A stretch of DNA of 5,858 bases from Pyrodictiaceae archaeon (GTDB lineage Archaea > Thermoproteota > Thermoprotei_A > Sulfolobales > Pyrodictiaceae), in the NCBI GenBank assembly GCA_027033675.1, contig JALVKZ010000046.1, positions 1 to 5,858 on the forward strand, in the 5' to 3' direction. Under the pieces are notes generated by a model, which was not told the origin of the DNA, ran no database searches, and worked only from the letters and a program-made list of their open reading frames with translations. Positions 1-5,090 of the stretch are shown piece by piece (the stretch's first letter is position 1; the number at the start of each line of letters is the position of its first letter). The translations under genes and the position numbers were made by a program.

Positions 1-320
1 CGTACCTCGGGCGGAACAGGGAACAAGTCATAGATATCGTTGCCAAAGCGCTCCTCGGCCTCCTCTCTAGGAAGCACGAGCACCTCTACTCGTAGGTTCT
101 TCTCCACAGCCTCGTTAGCCAAGCGCTCTATCTCCGCTATCTCCTCCCTAGTGGGCTTGCGGTTAAACTTGACAACAAGTCTGCCATGGCTTCCGTTGAC
201 ATAGGTGGAGGCTGTCCACTTAGCAGCCTCGCCTAGGACGCGAACAACAGCGCCTTTAACTACGTGGAGTGCAGTATGAGTCCTAGTCTCCACGGGGTAC
301 TCGCGCGGACAAGACGCCAT
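1..320 (-). CDS. alaX: Alanyl-tRNA editing hydrolase AlaX (short form), 3' end cut by window
   Basis: This free-standing relative of the AlaRS editing domain hydrolyses mischarged tRNA-Ala (mainly Ser-tRNA-Ala) in the cytosol, protecting translation fidelity. About 106 residues are visible from an ATG at 318-320. Seen directly: the segment [18 protein letters not shown] at residues 13-30, which carries the HxxxH zinc-ligand motif (H15, H19); a [10 protein letters not shown] stretch near 34-43; and a [19 protein letters not shown] stretch close to the window edge. All three closely resemble the archaeal AlaX-S type (Pyrococcus, about 157 residues) as I remember it. The second zinc pair (Cys...His) would lie in the missing C-terminal third and cannot be checked. 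A GGGAGG ribosome site eight bases upstream supports the start. The gene is divergent from sfsA. Family assignment is secure; exact substrate preference is inferred. Confidence 0.93.
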   Translation of the reverse strand, partial: MASCPREYPVETRTHTALHVVKGAVVRVLGEAAKWTASTYVNGSHGRLVVKFNRKPTREEIAEIERLANEAVEKNLRVEVLVLPREEAEERFGNDIYDLFPVPPEV

Positions 321-328
321 GAGAGCCG

Positions 329-334
329 CCTCCC
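329..334 (-). promoter_or_regulatory. Ribosome binding site of alaX
   Basis: On the minus strand this reads GGGAGG, with eight bases between it and the ATG at 320. It is a near-consensus archaeal Shine-Dalgarno sequence and fixes the alaX start. Confidence 0.75.
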
Positions 335-360
335 GGGCACCACTATATAGCCGGGCACAG

Positions 361-370
361 CGATAAATAG
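361..370 (-). promoter_or_regulatory. Candidate TATA box of alaX
   Basis: The minus strand reads CTATTTATCG. Transcription starting about 26 bases downstream would begin near 339, giving a short leader that still contains the GGGAGG site. A second TATA-like palindrome, CTATATAG at 343-350, would start transcription at or next to the ATG and would miss that site, so it fits less well. It could instead serve as a bidirectional element or a regulator target. Confidence 0.45.
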
Positions 371-371
371 C

Positions 372-382
372 AAGATAAAAAC
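372..382 (+). promoter_or_regulatory. Candidate TATA box of sfsA
   Basis: AAGATAAAAAC is the most A/T-rich element in front of sfsA on the plus strand. A start about 26 bases downstream (near 403-405) would give a leader of roughly 43 bases. A small inverted repeat, AGGAA (387-391) with TTCCT (397-401), lies between the box and that start. Confidence 0.4.
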
Positions 383-431
383 CACGAGGAAAACTCTTCC
401 TGCATCCCGTGTAGCGGTGAGAGCATGTAGA

Positions 432-438
432 AGGGGTG
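432..438 (+). promoter_or_regulatory. Ribosome binding site deciding the sfsA start
   Basis: AGGGGTG lies nine bases before ATG 448 and six before GTG 445. The GTG at 436 overlaps the site itself and so is a poor start. ATG 448 is preferred for codon strength and because it gives the usual family length; GTG 445 adds only one residue and cannot be excluded. Confidence 0.6.
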
Positions 439-447
439 CCAGCAGTG

Positions 448-1158
448 ATGGGTATAGAGCTGCTCCACGTAGAGAGCGTGGTGGAGTGCAGGGTAGTTGA
501 GCGACTTAACCGCTTCGTGGTCCTCGTTGAGAGAAATGGCTTGGAGAAGGCACACATAAACAATACTGGTAGTCTGCGAGGAGTACTCGTGAAGGGCAGA
601 ACGGGGTACTGCATCCCGAGAGCCAGGGGCAAGACGAGCTACCGCCTAATAGCGGTAGAGTGCCCCGGATACCCACGAGCAGCCCTAATAGATACCCAGC
701 TCCAGATGCGCGGCTTCGAGATAAGCGTAGAAAACAACTACTTGCCATGGCTAAGAGGCTGCAAAGTAGCCAAGAGGAATCCACGAGTAGGCTCCTCGCT
801 CCTGGACTACCTCCTAGACTGCAACAATCAACGAGTCTACGTCGAGATAAAGAGCGCTACCCTCCGCCTTCCAGGAGACAAGGCCTCTTACCCGGAGCCA
901 GCTAGTCCTAGGGGCAGGAGACATGTAGAGGAGCTGACTAGGCTAGTGGAGCAGGGCGCTAGAGCCCTACTAGTCTTCATAGCGGGTATACCGGGTGCGA
1001 AGGGCTTCAAGATAAACACTGCAGCTGACCCATTGCTACCACTCTTATTAGAGAAGGCGATTAAGGCAGGCGTGGCAGTAAAGGCGGTATCGATGACGTA
1101 TAGGCCCAGAGGTGCAGTAATGATCCTCGAGAACCCAGACCTCGTGATAGATCCCTGA
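448..1158 (+). CDS. sfsA: SfsA family protein (sugar fermentation stimulation protein homologue)
   Basis: With the ATG start the product is 236 residues, close to the usual SfsA length of about 230-240. Family landmarks are visible in order: LNRFVVLV near 20-27; AHINNTGSL at 35-43, matching the conserved AHxxNTGxL; an IDT motif at 81-83; LLDYLL around 118-123; YVEIKSATL at 131-139, matching the conserved YVEVKSxTL; then [17 protein letters not shown] at 147-163, matching the family's FPDAPTxRGxKHLxEL block. D120 with E133 and K135 form a D...ExK arrangement like that of PD-(D/E)XK nucleases, a fold proposed for this family. SfsA was named from an Escherichia coli maltose phenotype and a DNA-binding report; its true role is unsettled, so nuclease activity here is inference. 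The gene stands alone, divergent from alaX. No membrane segment or signal peptide is seen. Confidence 0.93.
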   Translation: MGIELLHVESVVECRVVERLNRFVVLVERNGLEKAHINNTGSLRGVLVKGRTGYCIPRARGKTSYRLIAVECPGYPRAALIDTQLQMRGFEISVENNYLPWLRGCKVAKRNPRVGSSLLDYLLDCNNQRVYVEIKSATLRLPGDKASYPEPASPRGRRHVEELTRLVEQGARALLVFIAGIPGAKGFKINTAADPLLPLLLEKAIKAGVAVKAVSMTYRPRGAVMILENPDLVIDP

Positions 1159-1182
1159 GCATGTTGTTCGAGGGAGTGTCTA

Positions 1183-1196
1183 GAAAAAATATATAA
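1183..1196 (+). promoter_or_regulatory. Promoter (BRE plus TATA box) of the 1266-2794 operon
   Basis: GAAAAA (1183-1188) resembles a BRE and runs directly into ATATATAA (1189-1196). Together they make the best archaeal core promoter in the window. Transcription would start near 1218-1220, leaving a leader of about 47 bases. A weaker element, CTATAAAC (1227-1234), could drive a second start near 1257, which would give a leader of about nine bases. Confidence 0.6.
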
Positions 1197-1234
1197 CATA
1201 ATCTGTCTCGAGCATTACGGACATCGCTATAAAC

Positions 1235-1269
1235 ATGGAAGCGTTAATGCAATGAGGGTAAGGAGTTGA
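1235..1269 (+). promoter_or_regulatory. Leader with two mini reading frames chained to a TTG start
   Basis: An ATG at 1235 opens a six-codon frame (MEALMQ) ending in TGA 1253-1255. That stop overlaps an ATG at 1252, whose five-codon frame (MRVRS) ends in TGA 1267-1269. This second stop overlaps the TTG start (1266) of the next gene. A GAGGG at 1254-1258 and an AGGAG at 1261-1265 lie in the same stretch and can serve as the ribosome site of the TTG. The overlaps are seen directly; that the mini frames are translated is speculation. Confidence 0.25.
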
Positions 1270-2036
1270 GAAAAGTAGGTGAGATAAGAATAGATGACGA
1301 GGGGGGCCAAGTAGTAAGTCTCCTCGCCGACAAGGAACTCATAAAACCAGCCATACCAGGCATAGTAGGGCTTCACGGCGAAAACATAACCATAATGTTC
1401 AAGAAGCTCTTCTTAAGCTTCAAAGACAACTACCGATTGGAGACAAGTATTAGCTCTCACGGAAACGAGGTAATTATCGTTCTACGAGGAGAACGGAGCA
1501 GGATAACAATCTCCTATAGGCTCCTCAATAAACGCATAGATGTCTACACAGACTACGAGGGACCGCGCAGACTAATAGTAAGAGGACAGGTAAAGTCAAT
1601 GGCTCTCTCAATACTAAGGCATGCATTAGTGGAGTTATCTAGGAGGAGAGGGGCCAGGCAATCGCGTAGGGAGGGGAGAGCTGACTACTCGACACTACTC
1701 CGGGACCCGTCAAGGCTAATAAGGATGCTTATGAAGTCTATGCTAGTCTACAGCGAGGAGATAAGAGCCGAGAGGGGAATACACGAGATAATAGAGCACC
1801 TAAGAAACCAGGGCATATTCAACAAGCACGACCACGTATATGTAGCTGGCTCAACAAGCGATGGTAGCATTAGTTTCCGCGTATTGTTCATTAACGGGAG
1901 CCTAGCAGGAGTCTACGCCATAGTGAATGGAGAGGAGAAGCACGGTGATCCCTGGATAATCTCTGGAGCACCGGGAACATATAGCGTAAAGGTTTACAGC
2001 GTGTTGCCTCAGGGGCTCGAGGTGCTAAAGGAGTGA
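1266..2036 (+). CDS. Uncharacterised archaeal protein, possible SRPBCC/CoxG-like N-terminus
   Basis: The product is 256 residues and I do not recognise it with certainty. The TTG start is forced: an in-frame TAA lies at 1245-1247 and no other good start follows early. Residues about 5-125 alternate predicted beta strands and end in an amphipathic helix. They contain SLLADKELIKPAIPGIVGL (18-36), which recalls the 'L-x-D-x-E-x-L-x-x-x-IPG' signature of CoxG-type SRPBCC proteins. Residues 126-138 form a basic Arg-rich linker. The C-terminal half (about 140-256) has two helices, then a strand-rich stretch with FRVLFINGSLAGVYAIVNG at 204-222. No cysteines, membrane segments or signal peptide are present. 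Its stop overlaps the GTG of the diiron protein gene, so the two are probably made together and may work together. The SRPBCC reading is a hypothesis from pattern only. Confidence 0.85.
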   Translation: MRKVGEIRIDDEGGQVVSLLADKELIKPAIPGIVGLHGENITIMFKKLFLSFKDNYRLETSISSHGNEVIIVLRGERSRITISYRLLNKRIDVYTDYEGPRRLIVRGQVKSMALSILRHALVELSRRRGARQSRREGRADYSTLLRDPSRLIRMLMKSMLVYSEEIRAERGIHEIIEHLRNQGIFNKHDHVYVAGSTSDGSISFRVLFINGSLAGVYAIVNGEEKHGDPWIISGAPGTYSVKVYSVLPQGLEVLKE

Positions 2037-2794
2037 GGAAGCTGCACAAACCCATAGCTATAGCGGAAAACGAAAACCACCGCTTTATCTGGCTCGGCCT
2101 AGACGAGGCTGATCTAGAGAAGGGTATACTTACAAACCAGTACCTAGTCGTTGACAACGATGAGGCAATGCTAATAGATCCGGGCGGGTACTTCGTTTTC
2201 GAGAGACTATATAAAGCAGTCTCAGAGATAATAGATCCTAGCAGGGTCAGGGCAATATTCTATAGTCACCAGGACCCCGACGTGGTTGGCTCAATAAATC
2301 TCCTAGAGGGCTTCTTCCCGAACGCGCGCATCTATGTATCTGAGCTATGGATAAGATTCCTTCCCCATCTAGGCACGCTTAGCGCCGATATAAGCGGCAT
2401 ACCTGATGAAGGCGTTGATATAGAGTTAGGCGGGTCAAGGCTCCGCGCTATACCAGCTCATTTCCTCCATTCACCCGGAAACTTCACGCTATACGATGAG
2501 GCCACGGGTGTTCTCTTTAGCGGCGATATAGGAGCAGCAGTCTATCCGGGCAACGAATGGTACTTGTTTGTCGAGGACTTTCAGCGACACATAAAGTACA
2601 TGGAGGGGTTCCATAAGAGGTATCTGTGCTGTAGGAAGGCGCTTCAACAGTGGCTAAAAAGCCTAGAGGGGCTTGACATCAACGTGGTTGCGCCGCAGCA
2701 TGGAGCTATATTTGTAGGCGATAAAGCAGCTATGTTCCTGGAGTGGCTAAGGAGCCTAGACAGGATAGGTGTTGACTACCTCTATCCCGGGTAG
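2033..2794 (+). CDS. Stand-alone ODP-type diiron protein, metallo-beta-lactamase fold
   Basis: The 253-residue product is a metallo-beta-lactamase-fold domain like the oxygen-reducing domain of flavodiiron proteins, but without the flavodoxin and rubredoxin modules. Visible metal-site motifs are SHQDPDVVGS (H79, D81, D83), HFLHSPGNF (H146), FSGDIG (D165) and APQHGAIF (H223). Canonical flavodiiron enzymes have HxExDH; here Asp replaces the Glu and Val follows the second Asp. The segment HIKYMEGFHKRY (186-197) also resembles ODP proteins. Related ODP domains bind iron and oxygen; one in Treponema serves as a chemotaxis sensor. Without a bound flavin domain this protein could be an O2/Fe(II) sensor, or a reductase fed by a separate partner. 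The GTG start overlaps the upstream stop by four bases (GTGA), pointing to translational coupling. A CC pair at 199-200 is unusual in an otherwise cysteine-free protein. Confidence 0.88.
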   Translation: MRKLHKPIAIAENENHRFIWLGLDEADLEKGILTNQYLVVDNDEAMLIDPGGYFVFERLYKAVSEIIDPSRVRAIFYSHQDPDVVGSINLLEGFFPNARIYVSELWIRFLPHLGTLSADISGIPDEGVDIELGGSRLRAIPAHFLHSPGNFTLYDEATGVLFSGDIGAAVYPGNEWYLFVEDFQRHIKYMEGFHKRYLCCRKALQQWLKSLEGLDINVVAPQHGAIFVGDKAAMFLEWLRSLDRIGVDYLYPG

Positions 2795-2816
2795 AGAAAC
2801 CTAACTACTCCCAAGC

Positions 2817-2832
2817 CTTATTAACACGTGTT
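2817..2832 (+). promoter_or_regulatory. Candidate TATA box with adjoining palindrome, upstream of peroxiredoxin
   Basis: CTTATTAA (2817-2824) could be a TATA box, placing a transcription start near 2846. It overlaps a perfect 10-base palindrome, AACACGTGTT (2823-2832), positioned where a repressor could block the basal factors. The palindrome is seen directly; its role is inferred. Confidence 0.35.
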
Positions 2833-2841
2833 GAACAAGGA

Positions 2842-2888
2842 GGCTCTCCGAGTAAGAGAATAAGCACCCTCTCGGAGGCGAGGAAGCC
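2842..2888 (+). promoter_or_regulatory. Inverted repeat over the peroxiredoxin ribosome site
   Basis: CTCCGAG (2846-2852) is complementary to CTCGGAG (2871-2877) across an 18-base loop. The flanking GGCT (2842-2845) can pair with AGCC (2885-2888). Folded this way, the GGAGG at 2874-2878 sits in the stem and the GAGGA at 2880-2884 in a bulge, just before ATG 2889. It could hamper translation, but a stem this short may not hold at high temperature, and the putative transcription start is close to the left arm. Confidence 0.3.
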
Positions 2889-3359
2889 ATGACTCATCTA
2901 TCCCCGGGCCAGGAGGCACCCGATTTCGAAGCAGTGCTCCATACCGGTGAGAAGATAAGGCTAAGCGATCTACGGGGCAAGATAGTGGTTCTCTACTTCT
3001 ATCCTCGCGCAATGACTAGTGGGTGTACAAGAGAGGCTAGGAGGTTTAATGAGCTACTAGACGAGTTCGAGAAGCTAGGAGCCGTCGTTCTCGGCGCCTC
3101 CACGGACCCGGTTGAGAGGAATAAGAAGTTTGCAGAGAAGCTGGGGCTACGTTTCAAGCTGATAAGTGACCCAGAAGGCGAGATAGCGAGGCTCTACGGT
3201 GTACTCAGGGAGGGGGCCAAGAGGCCGAGCGCGAAGAGAGTTACCTTCGTAATTGACCCAGAGGGCAGGATAGCGGAGGTAATAAGGGTTAGGCCAGCGG
3301 AGAAGCACGCCGATAAGGCGCTAGAGACTGTGAGGAAGCTGGCTAGCACTAGTGCATGA
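2889..3359 (+). CDS. bcp: Peroxiredoxin, Bcp/PrxQ type, single cysteine
   Basis: This thiol peroxidase of 156 residues, the usual Bcp size, would reduce hydrogen peroxide and organic peroxides in the cytosol. The thioredoxin-like fold is evident: PGQEAPDF near 6-13, LSDLRGKIVVLYFYP (25-39), and the active site P39-x-x-x-T43-x-x-C46. R117 before the TFVIDPEGRI block (119-128) is the expected catalytic arginine. C46 is the peroxidatic cysteine and the only cysteine in the protein. Many Bcp members have a resolving cysteine five residues on (GCTKEAC); here that place is R51. The enzyme should therefore be of the 1-Cys type and needs an external thiol or protein partner. The ATG is preceded by GGAGG and GAGGA. 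The gene lies 94 bases after the diiron protein gene, which suggests a shared oxidative-stress role, and overlaps the convergent gene by 11 bases. Confidence 0.95.
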   Translation: MTHLSPGQEAPDFEAVLHTGEKIRLSDLRGKIVVLYFYPRAMTSGCTREARRFNELLDEFEKLGAVVLGASTDPVERNKKFAEKLGLRFKLISDPEGEIARLYGVLREGAKRPSAKRVTFVIDPEGRIAEVIRVRPAEKHADKALETVRKLASTSA

Positions 3360-4122
3360 TGTAGACAAGGGCCTTTGCGGCAGGAATTGCAGCCGCCCGT
3401 GCTGCAGCATCGCGGCCAAGCAACACTGTCCCATCCTCCCTCTCTAAGAGGGGCCTCACACTATTCTTCTCAATGAGTATTGTTAGTTTTTCTCCGCTGC
3501 TCTGACAAAATATTGTTGCACGAACGTTTGGTACCTGGAGTATTTCTGCTGCTATATCGGCGCACGTGGTCTCGGGCTTATCGAACATTATTCTATCACC
3601 TCTAGCAACGATAGCCATGACTGATAACGGGTTATAGTCCTCTGATATATTGCGCAGTGCTCGCAGCTTCTCCTCGATAGCAGCTGGAGCAGGGGCGGGA
3701 GATGGGGCAAGTGGAGCAGCTGGCGTACTTGGCGTTGGAGCTTCCAGCGTTGGGGCAAGTAGCTCTATCAAGTCCTTTATCGCCTCCACGCCCTTCGCTA
3801 GCAGCGTTGCTGGCTCAGCACCGAAGTCCAGGGTAGCCTCCGCCCTAGTAAGCTCAACAATCTCTATGGTTCCTCTTCGCTGTAGTACTCTACGCGCGAG
3901 CTCGGTGATGCATTCCTCGCCCCTAACATACCTGCCGCCGAGGTCTGCTAGGCACCCAGCCCTGCCATCATCAGAGACCTCTAGCATGAAGAGAGGGCCG
4001 TCGGGCACTCTGTAAACAAGCCTACCATTGCCTAGTCTTAGGAGTTCTCGTAGAGCATCAACAAACGATATACGGGTTGCCTCACCGCTCCAGAGCCTAC
4101 GACCTCTTGAGGGATATACCAA
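3349..4122 (-). CDS. PATAN/DUF4388-like two-domain protein, function unknown
   Basis: The 257-residue product starts at a TTG (4120-4122), with GGTGG four bases upstream and an in-frame TAG 21 bases upstream, so no longer form is possible. Residues about 15-120 have the layout of PATAN/DUF4388 domains: a helix FVDALRELLRLGNG, strands around VYRVPDGPLFMLEV, a VRGEECITELARRVLQRRGTIEIVEL block (66-91), and a closing helix KGVEAIKDLIELL. Residues 124-148 are a Pro/Ala linker. Residues 150-257 form a second alpha/beta domain that I do not recognise, with three of the four cysteine-bearing sites dispersed and no CxxC pair. PATAN domains often accompany Roadblock proteins and small GTPases in prokaryotic signalling. 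The upstream neighbour is a Roadblock protein on the same strand 80 bases away, so a joint regulatory role is plausible. Domain naming is from pattern only. Confidence 0.82.
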   Translation of the reverse strand: MVYPSRGRRLWSGEATRISFVDALRELLRLGNGRLVYRVPDGPLFMLEVSDDGRAGCLADLGGRYVRGEECITELARRVLQRRGTIEIVELTRAEATLDFGAEPATLLAKGVEAIKDLIELLAPTLEAPTPSTPAAPLAPSPAPAPAAIEEKLRALRNISEDYNPLSVMAIVARGDRIMFDKPETTCADIAAEILQVPNVRATIFCQSSGEKLTILIEKNSVRPLLEREDGTVLLGRDAAARAAAIPAAKALVYIMH

Positions 4123-4202
4123 GGCTCCACCCAGCCATAGCTACCTCGGTACCATATACTGCAGCGTTCTAAACAACTTTACGCCCACTCTTAAACAGAA
4201 GC
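4123..4202 (-). promoter_or_regulatory. Spacer with two weak TATA candidates for the 3349-4122 gene
   Basis: The minus strand holds AGTATATGG (4152-4160), which would start transcription near 4130 and leave a leader of about eight bases, and GTTTAAGAG (4188-4196), which would start near 4166. Either could give the downstream gene its own transcript; read-through from the Roadblock gene is equally possible. No terminator-like T run is seen. Confidence 0.25.
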
Positions 4203-4982
4203 TTACTTGGACTTAGCGATCGCAACAGCATAGCTAACCGCTATAGGCAAGGCACCAGCAATGGCAGCCTCCCCCATGGGGAACCCGAACGCAGCAGCCA
4301 GTAAGAAGTACACTGCTGCACCAAGCGTAGCGGCTCCAAGACCGATCCCTAGGGGTAGCCTAGGCGCCGCAATGCTAACAGCTTCCCTCCTTTCTGGCTT
4401 CATGGCTGCCTCTCTCGCGGCCTTAGCTTCCTCCACTGGCTCTAGACGCTCCTCTACTAATCGGAGACTAGCGCCGCAATTAGGACAAGCTTTTATCGAT
4501 AAGTCTGCTCCGCAGAACGGGCAACTAGGTGCTCCGAAGGGTACTCTCCTGCCGCACCGCGGACAAGTCTGTGTAAAGACCTCTAGCAAGGCCCCGCACT
4601 TAGGGCACTGAAGCGGCTTCCCCTCAACTATTCTCCGAACAGGCGCTAATAAGGCGCTAATCGCGCTGGGTTCGCCCAAGACAGCAACAGTATAGCCCTC
4701 ACCGATATCTGCTACGAGAAGCGATTTGTCACGATGACTAGCAACTATTACCGAGGCTTTACCGGCAAGGGCCCTAGTAGTAACTGTCTCCACGTACCCA
4801 GCCGAGATAGAGGCTAGCTCCTCAGCATAGGGCTGCATATCTGGATTAGGGGCCTCCACACTATATACCAAGCCCTCGTGGGCACCAACAACTATATCTA
4901 CTCCATCAACAGCCGCAGCGAGAGTAACAATAGCAGTTAGCCTGTTCTCAGGAGTACTCAGCGGAACAGCCTCCATGCCCAC
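4203..4982 (-). CDS. Roadblock/LC7 domain - double zinc ribbon - two-helix membrane protein
   Basis: The 259-residue product has three parts. Residues about 14-119 read as a Roadblock/LC7 domain: VDGVDIVVGAHEGLVYSV, a long helix with AEELASISAGYVETV, strands ASVIVASHRDKSLLVADIG and YTVAVLG, and a closing helix. Residues 126-169 are a double zinc ribbon with four CxxC knuckles (C126/C129, C140/C143, C154/C157, C166/C169). After a charged Glu/Arg-rich linker (about 175-200), two hydrophobic segments (about 209-231 and 238-256) should span the membrane as a hairpin, leaving both ends in the cytoplasm. Roadblock proteins regulate or anchor small GTPases and other NTPases; a zinc ribbon can bind protein or nucleic acid. 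A membrane-tethered adaptor is inferred. The GTG start is favoured over ATG 4976 because GGGAGGG sits seven bases before it. Flanking genes are a kinase and a PATAN-like protein. Confidence 0.9.
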   Translation of the reverse strand: MGMEAVPLSTPENRLTAIVTLAAAVDGVDIVVGAHEGLVYSVEAPNPDMQPYAEELASISAGYVETVTTRALAGKASVIVASHRDKSLLVADIGEGYTVAVLGEPSAISALLAPVRRIVEGKPLQCPKCGALLEVFTQTCPRCGRRVPFGAPSCPFCGADLSIKACPNCGASLRLVEERLEPVEEAKAAREAAMKPERREAVSIAAPRLPLGIGLGAATLGAAVYFLLAAAFGFPMGEAAIAGALPIAVSYAVAIAKSK

Positions 4983-4989
4983 TACAAGT

Positions 4990-4996
4990 CCCTCCC
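4990..4996 (-). promoter_or_regulatory. Ribosome binding site deciding the GTG start of the Roadblock gene
   Basis: The minus strand reads GGGAGGG, seven bases before GTG 4982 and thirteen before the in-frame ATG at 4976. The spacing favours the GTG, adding two residues. Confidence 0.65.
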
Positions 4997-5052
4997 ACTA
5001 CCTATTATCCACGAGGGGTGAAAAGCCTCACGTTCCCCAGAGAGAACCCTAT

Positions 5053-5075
5053 GAGCAGAGAAGAATAATAGAAGG
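5053..5075 (-). terminator. Pyrimidine-rich tract after the kinase gene, possible terminator
   Basis: Sixteen bases after the kinase stop, the minus strand carries a 23-base stretch composed almost only of T and C, with short TT runs and no hairpin. Archaeal termination needs T-rich non-template DNA; this tract lacks a long T run, so the call is weak. The rest of the 108-base spacer shows no convincing promoter for the Roadblock gene: ATATATCC (5074-5081) lies far upstream and CTTTTCA (around 5016-5022) is a poor match. Confidence 0.2.
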
Positions 5076-5090
5076 ATATATGGCAAAGGC

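Noticed and set aside
436..447. GTG at 436 as the sfsA start
   Set aside because: The codon lies inside the AGGGGTG ribosome site; ATG 448 has better spacing and gives the usual family length.
343..555. Minus-strand frame of 70 codons across the alaX-sfsA spacer
   Set aside because: It overlaps both promoters and the start of sfsA, has no ribosome site, and its composition does not resemble a protein family.
1159..1265. A box C/D or other small RNA gene in the leader
   Set aside because: No C box (RUGAUGA) and D box (CUGA) pair at proper spacing is seen; the stretch is explained by promoter and leader elements.
2795..2888. A terminator after the diiron protein gene
   Set aside because: No run of T follows the stop codon, and the inverted repeat at 2846-2877 lies too close to the next start to be a terminator of the upstream gene.
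3650..4015. Open frame of 121 codons on the plus strand, rich in Ser and Ala
   Set aside because: It is the reverse side of the PATAN-like gene and its Pro/Ala linker; the composition is that of a shadow frame, and the minus-strand protein has a sensible domain layout.
4261..4611. Open frame of 116 codons on the plus strand
   Set aside because: It lies opposite the zinc-ribbon and membrane segments of the Roadblock gene, whose CxxC pattern and hydrophobic helices show the minus strand to be the coding one.
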